A stretch of 64,000 nucleotides of DNA from the NCBI RefSeq assembly GCF_900142465.1, contig NZ_FRAX01000015.1, positions 38,376 through 102,375 on the forward strand, read 5' to 3'. The position numbers were made by a program, and so were the translations under genes. The first letter of the stretch is position 1. Each line of letters opens with the position of its first letter. The DNA comes from Fibrobacter sp. UWH6 (GTDB lineage: Bacteria > Fibrobacterota > Fibrobacteria > Fibrobacterales > Fibrobacteraceae). Below the pieces are notes generated by a model. That model saw nothing but the letters and a program-made list of their open reading frames with translations, made no database searches and was not told the DNA's origin. Positions 34,057 to 42,285 of the stretch are shown here, piece by piece.

Positions 34057-34422
34057 TTAGTCGTTCTTCATCTTGGCCATAATGCGCTGGAAATTGGCGC
34101 GCTTAAAGTCATTGCGGTGTTCTTCGCAGAAACGGGGGTAAATGTACTGCTTGGGGAACACGCGGATGCTAAAGGACTCGCCGCAGCCGTCGAGGCAGCA
34201 CTTGAAGGTCAAGTCCATGGACTCGGTGTAGTTGTGGCGGAAGATGATGTTCTTGGATTCGATGTTTTCCACATCCTTCTTCTGCTTCTGGCGCTGCTTG
34301 ATGTCGCGGTGCAATTCGCAGTACTTGGCGATCGGGTGACCCCAGAATTCGCGGCCGCAGCCGGGTTCCTGGCAGACTTTCAACTTGATGCGCTTCTTCT
34401 TTTTGTACTTGGGTAATTGCAT
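34057..34422 (-). CDS. Small protein with two Cys/His zinc-finger-like modules
   Basis: The 121-residue basic protein holds two similar motifs: CQEPGCGREF with YCELH, and CCLDGCGESF with FCEEH. Each is a C-x4-C pair followed by C-x2-H about 15-20 residues later, so each could bind one zinc ion. The N-terminus (KYKKKKRIKLK) is strongly basic, suggesting nucleic-acid contact, which is inference. GAGG precedes the ATG. It stands alone with its own terminator. No family recognised. Confidence 0.75.
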   Translation of the reverse strand: MQLPKYKKKKRIKLKVCQEPGCGREFWGHPIAKYCELHRDIKQRQKQKKDVENIESKNIIFRHNYTESMDLTFKCCLDGCGESFSIRVFPKQYIYPRFCEEHRNDFKRANFQRIMAKMKND

Positions 34423-34532
34423 AACAAACCTCGTTTAAGGGGAAAGATAGTAAAAAAAAGGCGGAAAAATGAACGTTTTGCGTTTTCGTGCGTGTATAAG
34501 TACATGCTATTCCTTAATTTGGAGGTCTGTTG

Positions 34533-35639
34533 ATGAAAAAATATGGCTGGTTTGGTCTGTTTTGCGCAATTTTGACGTTTTTTGCCATGGTTTCCTGGGG
34601 CTGTCAATACGTGTCTGGGGGAGGGGCTGAAGAGGAGGTTGGCCGGGTGACTTTTTTGGATGTGGGTCAGGGGCTTTCGGTGCTGCTGGAATATGGAGGG
34701 CGTTACGCCCTATATGACAGCGGGCCGGATTCCGCAAATTTTATAGAAAAATTGAGGGACCACGGGGTGGATTCGTTAGACTGGGTTCTGCTGAGTCATA
34801 ATCATCGGGATCATTTGGGCGGGCTGCTGGAACTGCTGGCAGATCCGTCTGGTCCGTCGCGCGATTTGTCGTCTGGTCCGTCGGACAATTCGTGGTCTGT
34901 TTCGTCGGACGGTCGCCGGGCCATTCCGGTGGGGCGCCTTATGGTAGGGCCGGATACCTCGGGAGGCATTCTGGTGGACAGCGTACTGCGCTCCGCCCGC
35001 CGGCGGGGCATTCCCATAGACACTTTACACCGCGGCGATCAAGTGTCGTTGGGCAAGGTGCTGCTGACGGTGCTCTGGCCGGTGGAATATCTGCAGGTGG
35101 GCGAAAACGGGGCCAGCGTCGTTTTGCGGGGCCGCCTTGTCGATGATGGCTCCGGGGAGTCTGCTGGGAACGTCGGGGTGTCCGCCGGCGGTACTGACGA
35201 AGGCTCGTTTCTGCTGACGGGTGATCTGGATTCGCTGGGGGAGTGCCGCCTGCTGGAGGTGACCTCGGATGTGTCGGCGGATCTTTTGCAGGTGGGGCAC
35301 CACGGTTCCGTCCACAGTTCCACCTTGCGATTTTTGAGCGGGGTGTCGCCCCGGTATGCGGTTATTAGCGTGGGGGCCCGCAATAGTTACGGCCACCCCG
35401 CGGAACCTGTCCTGCGAAAGCTGCAATACGTGCTGGGCTCCGCGGCGATCTCCAATTCCGCGACTCCCTCCGCAGACGCGACAATCTCCGCGGCCGATAC
35501 CGCGACGTCCCCCGACTCCGCGGATGCGGAAATTTCTGCGACAACTTCAAACTCCGCAGACGTAACGAATCTTTTCCGCACCGACCGGGAGGGCGATGTT
35601 ACTTTCATGCTGGTGCCTGGCGTAGGCGTTGTACCATAG
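34533..35639 (+). CDS. ComEC/Rec2-like metallo-beta-lactamase-fold hydrolase
   Basis: The 368-residue protein has an N-terminal membrane or signal segment ending near WGC. A metallo-beta-lactamase fold like the C-terminal domain of ComEC follows: VTFLDVGQGLSVLLE, LYDSGPDS, LLSHNHRDHLGG (metal ligands) and LLQVGHHGSVHSS. The ComEC membrane channel is missing, so this is the stand-alone soluble type, possibly a secreted nuclease-like enzyme. A low-complexity Ser/Ala/Thr tail (about 300-350) precedes the end. GGAGG precedes the ATG at 34533. A 23-bp tandem repeat begins four bases past the stop. Confidence 0.82.
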   Translation: MKKYGWFGLFCAILTFFAMVSWGCQYVSGGGAEEEVGRVTFLDVGQGLSVLLEYGGRYALYDSGPDSANFIEKLRDHGVDSLDWVLLSHNHRDHLGGLLELLADPSGPSRDLSSGPSDNSWSVSSDGRRAIPVGRLMVGPDTSGGILVDSVLRSARRRGIPIDTLHRGDQVSLGKVLLTVLWPVEYLQVGENGASVVLRGRLVDDGSGESAGNVGVSAGGTDEGSFLLTGDLDSLGECRLLEVTSDVSADLLQVGHHGSVHSSTLRFLSGVSPRYAVISVGARNSYGHPAEPVLRKLQYVLGSAAISNSATPSADATISAADTATSPDSADAEISATTSNSADVTNLFRTDREGDVTFMLVPGVGVVP

Positions 35640-35643
35640 TCCC

Positions 35644-35788
35644 CGCGACTCTGCAACCGCCACTCCCGCGACTCTGTAACCGCCGCTCCCCCGACTCTGC
35701 AACCGCCGCTCCCGCAACTCTGCAACCGCCGCTCCCGCGACTCTGTAACCGCCGCTCCCCCGACTCTGCAACCGTCGCTCCCGCAACC
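35644..35788. repeat. 23-bp minisatellite, six copies plus a partial
   Basis: Units of 23 bases (CGCGACTCTGTAACCGCCGC plus TCC) run at 35644, 35667, 35690, 35713, 35736 and 35759, with a seven-base remainder. Three variants (CGCGACTCTGTAACC, CCCGACTCTGCAACC, CGCAACTCTGCAACC) rotate in order, giving a 69-bp higher-order period. Related CGCGACT/CTCCGC words occur in the 3' end of the preceding gene. Confidence 0.92.
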
Positions 35789-35815
35789 TTGAGAATGTGT
35801 TTTTTTTCGGATTTT

Positions 35816-35852
35816 ACTAACCAAATGGCCTTTTTACGAGCGCTTGGTTAGT
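35816..35852. repeat. Hairpin element, copy 1
   Basis: ACTAACCAA pairs with TTGGTTAGT around a loop containing GGCCTTTTT. A second copy with the same plan lies at 35985. The surrounding 35789-36061 is AT-rich and shows no gene. Confidence 0.7.
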
Positions 35853-35984
35853 AGTTTTGTGAATAAATTAACTGTTTTTGTGGCGAAATTAAACGTTGTT
35901 GCGGGAGATATGGCCTTTTTTGAGGTTTGTGGGTGGTAAAAATCCCCAATTTGCTTGTTTTGTTTGCGAACAAACTAAATATTT

Positions 35985-36021
35985 GCTAACCGAAAGCCCT
36001 TTTTCCTTCATTTGGTTAGTA
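35985..36021. repeat. Hairpin element, copy 2
   Basis: GCTAACCGAAA pairs with TTTGGTTAGT (one mismatch) around a loop with GCCCTTTTT, the same arm and loop words as copy 1. A GTTTGCGAACAAAC palindrome lies between the copies near 35962-35975. Confidence 0.65.
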
Positions 36022-36061
36022 CTTTCCCCAAAAAATGCCTTTTTGAAAAGCCTTTTCGCGT

Positions 36062-37018
36062 TTATCGTAAAAATCCTACGCGGGCCTGGAAGTGGCATTT
36101 GGCCTTGAGAGGGTTTTTCTTCATTTCTTCGGCGTTCATGCCAAAGAGTACGGCGTGGTGCTTGGAATCCCTGAAGCGGACGATGTCGACCTTTTCGTCA
36201 AGGGGAATCTGATGGATGTAATTCATCTGGATGGAACGGATGCCGCGGTCCTTGACTTCTTCGCGGGTCAAGGCGTCCAGAACCCAGTCCACATAACGGC
36301 AGTGGTTGACGTGATGGTTGATGTCCAGGTCGGTGTTGCGGCCCTGAACCTGGTCCACAACCTTGGGGAACAATCCCATAGAAAGGATGTCCAGCTTGGA
36401 GGGCAGAGCTTCGCGGCCTTCTTCGATGGGCAGGGGGAAGGGGCTGGTAGATGGGGGGACTGCCTTGCCGGTTTTCAAGTCCACCAGCAGCCAGGAGGAG
36501 GTGCCTTCGACCAGGATGTTGCCGCGGCCATCGCAGACCCTGTAATCCTTGTATATTACTTTGTCCTTATAGTTCTCCTTGGCCCAGGTGCTGACCAGCA
36601 GTTCTTCGCCTAAAACGGGAGTGTGGTTCAGGCGCAACTTCATGCGGGTCACGACGCAGCCGTAGCCGGCCTTCATCATGTTCCATAAGCCATAGCCCTT
36701 GCGTTCGGCATCTGACAAGGCGGCTTCTTCGGTAAACTGAAACAGCCTAGAAAGTTTGAGGCGATTGTGTTCATCGCAGTCCGAAAAGCGTACGGTAAAT
36801 TTCAGCTCGGTGATTTCGTCGGTGTCGTCTTCGTCGGAGTTTGGGGCGGTGCGGGTGGCGTTTGCCATGAGCTCCGGGCTGATGGGGGTTACGGCGATGG
36901 ACGAGGCGTCAAACCCCTGGGATTTTTTCGCGGCGGTACCTGCGACTTCGACGGCACCATCTGCTGTGTTTGCGGTACCGGCCTGCTTTTTTTTACCAAA
37001 TAGCTTTTCAAAAATCAT
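36062..37018 (-). CDS. Acyl-ACP thioesterase family protein
   Basis: From the ATG at 37018 (GAGGA upstream) the protein has 318 residues. After an Ala-rich N-terminus of about 55 residues come two hot-dog repeats of the acyl-ACP thioesterase family: FSDCDEHNRLKLSRLFQF with GYGLWNMMKAGYGCV, then QGRNTDLDINHHVNHCRYVDW, the second-repeat motif with the family's Asn and His. It would release fatty acids from ACP. It diverges from aroA. The disordered N-terminal extension is unusual for bacterial members. Confidence 0.87.
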   Translation of the reverse strand: MIFEKLFGKKKQAGTANTADGAVEVAGTAAKKSQGFDASSIAVTPISPELMANATRTAPNSDEDDTDEITELKFTVRFSDCDEHNRLKLSRLFQFTEEAALSDAERKGYGLWNMMKAGYGCVVTRMKLRLNHTPVLGEELLVSTWAKENYKDKVIYKDYRVCDGRGNILVEGTSSWLLVDLKTGKAVPPSTSPFPLPIEEGREALPSKLDILSMGLFPKVVDQVQGRNTDLDINHHVNHCRYVDWVLDALTREEVKDRGIRSIQMNYIHQIPLDEKVDIVRFRDSKHHAVLFGMNAEEMKKNPLKAKCHFQARVGFLR

Positions 37019-37095
37019 TAAATCCTCGCAGTGTGACGTCGCTCTCGTTAGACCCTTAAATGCTTGCAACATCACAGAAAAATTCCTTCACAATT

Positions 37096-37101
37096 TATAA
37101 A
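37096..37101 (+). promoter_or_regulatory. -10 box of aroA (short or no leader)
   Basis: TATAAA ends nine bases before the ATG at 37111; no Shine-Dalgarno is seen. The leader would be at most a few bases. Confidence 0.5.
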
Positions 37102-37110
37102 TTTGTGCCC

Positions 37111-38442
37111 ATGGTAGAAGCATTTTCTCGTCCCAGTTCGTTACAGTTGCCGGCACTCAGTTCTTACAATGGTGAAGTTCGAGTCCCCGGATCCAAGAGT
37201 ATTACAAACCGTGTTTTCCTTATTTCGGCATTGGCCCGCGGAACCACAAAGCTGCATAACCTTTTGCGCAGCGATGATACCCGCTACATGGGCGAGGCCC
37301 TCAAGGAACTTGGCATCAAGATCGAAATGTCCGACGACTATACCGAAGCCACTGTGGTGGGCAACGGTGGTCCTATGGATGCCCCCGAAAATGTAGATGG
37401 CGATTATGTGGCAGACCTTTATTTGGGTAATGCCGGTACCGCCATGCGCTCCCTCTGTGCGGCCCTTACCTTGGGCAAGGGCGAATTCCACCTGAGTGGT
37501 GAGCAGCGCATGAAGGAACGCCCCATCCGCGACCTGGTGGATGCCCTGGGCAGCCTTGGCGCCGACATCACCTACATGGAAACGGTTGGATTCCCGCCGG
37601 TATGCATCCGCTCCAACGGCCTGAAGAGCGGTTCCGTAAGTGTTCGCGGCAATATTTCTAGCCAGTATTTGACCGCCCTTCTGATTTGCGCCCCCTACGC
37701 CATTGGCGAAGAAGGTTCCGAACTCCACATTCATGTAGAAGGTCAGCTGATTTCTGCCCCCTACATCCTGTTGACTCTGGATGTGATGAAGCATTTCGGC
37801 ATCGAAGTGCGTCACGATGGCCTGACTGATTTTTACGTTCCCAAGGGCGTTTATGTAAGCCCCGGTGACTACATGGTGGAAGGCGATGCCAGTTCTGCCA
37901 GCTACCCGCTTGCCGCCGCCGCTATCGCCAAGGGCAAGTGCCGCGTTCTGGGCGTGGGCAGCGAATGCCGCCAGGGTGACGTGGCCTTTGTGGAAGTGCT
38001 CAAGAAGATGGGTGCTAAGATTACCATGGGCCCCGACTGGGTGGAATGCGAAGGCGCTCCGTTGCATGCCTGCGATATGAACCTGAACGACATTCCCGAT
38101 GCCGCCATGACCGTTGCCGTGCTGGCCCTGTTTGCCGACGGCCCCATGACCATTAGCGGTATTGCCAGCTGGCGTGTCAAGGAAACCGACCGTATCGCCG
38201 CCATGGCTGCTGAACTTCGCAAGGTTGGCGCCCAGGTGGTAGAAACCAACGATTCCATTACCGTGACCCCGCCGGCCAAGCTCAACGAGAACGTAGCTAT
38301 CGAAACTTACAACGACCACCGTATGGCCATGTGCTTTAGCCTGGTGGCCCTGGGTGGTGTGCCGGTGAAGATTATGGACCCGGCCTGCGTGAACAAGACT
38401 TATCCTAAGTACTTCGAGGATTTCAAGAAGTTGGCTAAGTAA
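37111..38442 (+). CDS. aroA: 3-phosphoshikimate 1-carboxyvinyltransferase (EPSP synthase)
   Basis: The 443-residue enzyme adds enolpyruvate to shikimate 3-phosphate. Family landmarks are clear: VPGSKSITNRVFLISALARG, LYLGNAGTAMRSL, QRMKERPIRDLVDAL, NISSQYLTALLI, GDASSASYPLAAAAI and a final ETYNDHRMAMCFSL. A longer reading from 37060 adds a weak leader. The MVEAFS start at 37111 fits the family and the -10 position. A solute-binding protein and a PBP4 gene follow on the same strand with gaps of 6 and 21 bases. Confidence 0.96.
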   Translation: MVEAFSRPSSLQLPALSSYNGEVRVPGSKSITNRVFLISALARGTTKLHNLLRSDDTRYMGEALKELGIKIEMSDDYTEATVVGNGGPMDAPENVDGDYVADLYLGNAGTAMRSLCAALTLGKGEFHLSGEQRMKERPIRDLVDALGSLGADITYMETVGFPPVCIRSNGLKSGSVSVRGNISSQYLTALLICAPYAIGEEGSELHIHVEGQLISAPYILLTLDVMKHFGIEVRHDGLTDFYVPKGVYVSPGDYMVEGDASSASYPLAAAAIAKGKCRVLGVGSECRQGDVAFVEVLKKMGAKITMGPDWVECEGAPLHACDMNLNDIPDAAMTVAVLALFADGPMTISGIASWRVKETDRIAAMAAELRKVGAQVVETNDSITVTPPAKLNENVAIETYNDHRMAMCFSLVALGGVPVKIMDPACVNKTYPKYFEDFKKLAK

Positions 38443-38448
38443 TTCGGT

Positions 38449-40059
38449 GTGTTTGGATTAGAAAAAGTGAATAAGATCTTTGGATTTTTTCTGCTGGTTG
38501 TTTTCTCGGTAGCGGCTTTTGCCGATCCCGAGCTGCATGCGGTGCCTGCCAAGGATACTCTGTCTCTGTGGGTTATGGACGACGGTGTCAATTCAGGGTT
38601 TGCCCTGCAGAAGATTACCCGTAAGTATTCCCAGCAGACAAAGAAGCCTGTAAAGGTTCGCTTCCTGAATTGGGGCGAGGCTTTTGACGAATTGCAGCGC
38701 GTGTTTGCTATGGACTCTTCTGAGGTGGAAGCTTCTGGTGCCGAAGTCCCTGACGTTGTGCAGTTGGGCTCCAGCTGGGTTCCCTACTTTGCCGATGCTG
38801 GTATGATTTCCTCCATTGATTCCCTTCTGGATGTTGTGGACTCCACACGCTTCTATAGCGAGGCTATGAAGGCGACTCACGTTGGACGTGGCAAGGAAAC
38901 TTACGCCCTGCCATGGTTCCTGGATGTGCGCGGCTTGTTCGTGAATGAACGTCTGTGGCTTTCTATGGGCTTTAACGATGAAGATGTAGAGAACTTCCCT
39001 GAATTCTATGGAACATTGCGTTCCGTGGCCAAGGCTCAGCTTAAGAATGGTTACGGTCGTCCTGTGACAGCTTTTGAATTTGGTGTACGCGAAGACTGGA
39101 CGGCTCAACAGCAGATGGCTCCGATCCTGTGGAGTTTTGGTGGTGACCTGGTGGTGGAATGCGAGGTCCACGAGAACGATTCCTCTAGATTCTCTGGCTA
39201 TCGCAGCGCCCTGGTGGATTCTGCTTCCCTGGTAGGTTTGCGTCATTATCTCAAGTTTGTCCGCGACCAGGAAATTTCTCCTAACGGTCTTCGCGAAAAT
39301 TCCAGTCAGATTGCCGACCGCTTTGTCCGTTCCGAAATGCTCATGATTCACGGGACCTCCGAAATCATCCGCAAGATGGAATTCGGTAGTGATGTGGGTG
39401 GCCTTATGGAAAGTCCCCTGGCTAAAGATGGCATTGCTGTCATCCCTTCTCCTAAGGGACCTGCCGGTCGCTTTACCTTCGTGGGCGGAAGTCATCTGGC
39501 TCTCCCGAAGCTTCTGTCTTACAGGTCTGCCCAACGTCAGAAGGAAGCTGCGGATTTGTTCCTGTTCCTGCTCCGCGCCGACAACGTGGACCAGTATTCC
39601 CGCCAGATCGGTTTCTTGCCGGCAGACCGCAGCCTGATCCACCTGTGGGCTCAGGACTCCCGCTATTACCAGTTGATTAATGGTCTCGAAAAGGATGGCC
39701 GCAGCTTCATTAACATTCCTGAATGGCGTGAAGTTGAAGTGGTCATGAACAATATGGTGGGCCGCATTGCCAAGTCCCTGGCAGACACCAGCTGTGATGA
39801 GTCCGATGAAATTCCTCGAGTGGTTCTTGCCGCACACGAACAGATTGATAGCCTGCTCCGCCACGAAAGCGGCCTAGACCGAGATTCCTTATGGGCTTGT
39901 ATCCGCCTGGCGTTGATGCAACCTGTAGAAGAACATGAAAATGAAATCCGCGAAGAACCTCAGGAAACAGAACGTCCCCTGTTTGTCGTGTTAGTTGCTG
40001 CCGCGGCTCTTGTCCTTGTTGTTGTCGTTATTGTTGTTGTCTTGCGCCGCAAGCGTTGA
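38449..40059 (+). CDS. Extracellular solute-binding protein with C-terminal membrane anchor
   Basis: The 536-residue protein starts at GTG 38449 or GTG 38470; either way an exported signal region ends near AAFADP. The body is a type 1 sugar-binding-protein-like fold (VRFLNWGEAFDELQ, PDVVQLGSSWVPYFADAG, YALPWFLDVRGLFVNERLW, FVGGSHLALPK). The end carries an acidic stretch and a single membrane helix, LFVVLVAAAALVLVVVVIVV, then RRKR, so it is anchored with the binding domain outside. No permease or ATPase genes are adjacent, so it may sense or capture rather than feed a transporter. Confidence 0.82.
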   Translation: MFGLEKVNKIFGFFLLVVFSVAAFADPELHAVPAKDTLSLWVMDDGVNSGFALQKITRKYSQQTKKPVKVRFLNWGEAFDELQRVFAMDSSEVEASGAEVPDVVQLGSSWVPYFADAGMISSIDSLLDVVDSTRFYSEAMKATHVGRGKETYALPWFLDVRGLFVNERLWLSMGFNDEDVENFPEFYGTLRSVAKAQLKNGYGRPVTAFEFGVREDWTAQQQMAPILWSFGGDLVVECEVHENDSSRFSGYRSALVDSASLVGLRHYLKFVRDQEISPNGLRENSSQIADRFVRSEMLMIHGTSEIIRKMEFGSDVGGLMESPLAKDGIAVIPSPKGPAGRFTFVGGSHLALPKLLSYRSAQRQKEAADLFLFLLRADNVDQYSRQIGFLPADRSLIHLWAQDSRYYQLINGLEKDGRSFINIPEWREVEVVMNNMVGRIAKSLADTSCDESDEIPRVVLAAHEQIDSLLRHESGLDRDSLWACIRLALMQPVEEHENEIREEPQETERPLFVVLVAAAALVLVVVVIVVVLRRKR

Positions 40060-40080
40060 TGCCTGTACGGTTCCCTGAAT

Positions 40081-42285
40081 ATGAAGCTTTTCTCTAGCCT
40101 TAAGAATTTTTCGATGGCCCGCAAGATGACGGTGCTCTCGATGTTCCTTTGTGTAAACGCCCTTGCCGGTTTTGACCTGGCCCCTTTCCAGTCTTATGTG
40201 GATTCTGTTGTGCCGGGTTCCCGTTTCGGTCTTTCGATCCGTTCTGTAAAATCCGGTGTGGAACTGGGTCAGATTCGCGGCTCCGAAAAGTTTACTCCGG
40301 CAAGTACATTAAAGACTTTGACTACGGCTACGGCCCTGCATTTTCTGCCTCTGGATTATGAACCCAAGACCGAGATTTCTCTGTTGGGCAGTATCCAGAA
40401 GAACAAGGGTATGGATGGCTATGACCTGAAGCCGGTTTTCGTAGGAACCGTAAATGTTCGTGGAGAAGGGGATCCAAATTTTTCGGGACGCTATTATGCG
40501 GATCCCTTTGACGCCCTGTATGCCATGGCTGATTCTATCAAGAGCCTTGGGATTGATACTATCCGCGGAAACTTGAATTTGGATACCAGTTATTACACTG
40601 GCCCCTGGAAGGCTGAGCATTGGCGCAAGAATTTTTATGATGCCTGGTACGGTGCAGAAATCGCTCCCCTGAACTTTAATGACAACTGCACCATGATCCG
40701 CTTTAAGCCCGGTGCAAAACCTGGTGATCGTGCTATTGCCGAAATCGTTCCCGATGTAGGTTATGTGGTTCTCAAGAATGAACTGCAGACGGTTAAGGGG
40801 CGTTCCAAGAGATGGACATGGGCTCTGGATCCGGTAAAACCCGAGATAGTCCTTGGCGGTACCATTGGCACTAGCATTGATTCCAATCAGCTGGTTCTTC
40901 CTGTGCGAAATCCGGTGGCTTATTTTAGGGCAGCCCTGATGCACGCCTTCAAGGAAAAGGGCCTCAGCTACGTTCCCGATAGCACGGTTACTCCCGGTAT
41001 CGAGATCAAGAAATTCACCTTTAGCGCCGCTCCACTGTTGAGTATCCTTGACGAAATCAATCAGCGCAGCCAGAACTTCCACGCCGAAGCCTTGTTCCGC
41101 AATCTTGGCGCACAGATGGCTGGGGAAGGAAGCGTCGAAGGCGGCAAGGCTATGGAACGCAAGTTCCTTGCCGAAATGGGAATAGACTCTACCCACTTTG
41201 AAGTGTGGGACGGTTGCGGACTTTCTCCCAAGAACAAATTGCTGCCCTCTACAGAAACTTTGTTGCTGACAAAGATGGCTCGTCATCCCAAGGGCAGTTA
41301 TTATATCAACAGTTTTGCTGGCCCTGGCGCTGGTACAGGTAGCAAGCGTCAGCTGGATAATCCCTATCCTTGGCTTACCCGCTTCAAGACAGGATTCATT
41401 GGTGAAGCCCATGCCTTGGTGGGTTATGTGTTCCCCATGGATGGCGATACTCTGGCCCTGGCCATGTACCTGAATGATACCGGTAAGAACCCCGATGCCA
41501 AATTGAAAGATGTGTTGGATACTCTGTGGACCCGCATTGTCATGCAGACCAACGACAGTTACGCCTCCCTCATGGAAATGAAATCTTTGTGGTTGTCAGC
41601 CAGACACATCAAACCTTTCCATGAACGTCTGGATTACTTCTCCAAGGCTATGATCGGTAAGCCCTACTTGCTGGCCGCTATGGGCGAAAGCTATCTGGAT
41701 ACCATCGAGAATAAACCCTTGGTGAACATGGATTCCGTGAACTGTGTAACTTATCTGGAACATGCCTTGGCTATGGCAAGGGCCGCGGATGAAGATTCAA
41801 TTTTCAATACCCTTCAGCGTATTCGCTACTACAAGGGCATTATTGATTTCGCTCATCGCAAACATTACATGATTGTTGACTGGGTGAATGGCAGCAAGTA
41901 TGCCAGGGTTCTGCCTCTGCCTGGCGATACCATTATTCAGCGCACCATGCCCAAAAAGGAATTCTTTAAGGCGAAGGGCATTACCCGTAAGAGGGACGAC
42001 GAACCCACAGACCTTCGTTACCTGCCTTATGACAAGGCTATGGTTCTGATGTCTCGTGCCTACGAGGGTCCCTTTACTGTGGTTGGAATTGCCTTTGTGG
42101 CCAAGTCCGAAAAGATCGACGTGACCCACACCGGATTCGTTGTGTTGCGTCCCGGTCAGTTGCCGCAGCTACGCCACGCCTCTTCCTTGCAGAAGCAGGT
42201 GGTGGAAGTTCCCCTTACAGATTATCTTGAAAGTCGCCGCGGAAAGCTTCCTGGCATAGTTCTCTTCGAATTTATTCCGCAGTAG
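40081..42285 (+). CDS. PBP4-type D-Ala-D-Ala carboxypeptidase fused to a DUF1460 domain
   Basis: The 734-residue protein has a signal peptide (about 1-30) and then a DacB/PBP4 peptidase S13 domain: Ser75 in STLK (SxxK), SQN near 330 (SxN) and KTG near 436. From about 505 a second domain matches DUF1460: NCVTYLEHALA with its Cys (about 556), RYYKGIIDFAHRKHYMIVDW and a later THTGFVVLR His. DUF1460 proteins are NlpC/P60-like amidases or peptidases. Both halves act on peptidoglycan, so this would be a two-headed cell-wall hydrolase. Its 3' end overlaps the convergent gene by 14 bases. Confidence 0.86.
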   Translation: MKLFSSLKNFSMARKMTVLSMFLCVNALAGFDLAPFQSYVDSVVPGSRFGLSIRSVKSGVELGQIRGSEKFTPASTLKTLTTATALHFLPLDYEPKTEISLLGSIQKNKGMDGYDLKPVFVGTVNVRGEGDPNFSGRYYADPFDALYAMADSIKSLGIDTIRGNLNLDTSYYTGPWKAEHWRKNFYDAWYGAEIAPLNFNDNCTMIRFKPGAKPGDRAIAEIVPDVGYVVLKNELQTVKGRSKRWTWALDPVKPEIVLGGTIGTSIDSNQLVLPVRNPVAYFRAALMHAFKEKGLSYVPDSTVTPGIEIKKFTFSAAPLLSILDEINQRSQNFHAEALFRNLGAQMAGEGSVEGGKAMERKFLAEMGIDSTHFEVWDGCGLSPKNKLLPSTETLLLTKMARHPKGSYYINSFAGPGAGTGSKRQLDNPYPWLTRFKTGFIGEAHALVGYVFPMDGDTLALAMYLNDTGKNPDAKLKDVLDTLWTRIVMQTNDSYASLMEMKSLWLSARHIKPFHERLDYFSKAMIGKPYLLAAMGESYLDTIENKPLVNMDSVNCVTYLEHALAMARAADEDSIFNTLQRIRYYKGIIDFAHRKHYMIVDWVNGSKYARVLPLPGDTIIQRTMPKKEFFKAKGITRKRDDEPTDLRYLPYDKAMVLMSRAYEGPFTVVGIAFVAKSEKIDVTHTGFVVLRPGQLPQLRHASSLQKQVVEVPLTDYLESRRGKLPGIVLFEFIPQ

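Noticed and set aside
35644..35788. CRISPR array
   Set aside because: The 23-bp units are contiguous with no unique spacers and no cas genes are present.
35387..35824. 145-codon minus-strand frame spanning the minisatellite
   Set aside because: It stays open only because the 69-bp period is a multiple of three; no ribosome site, repetitive Ser/Arg/Gly translation.
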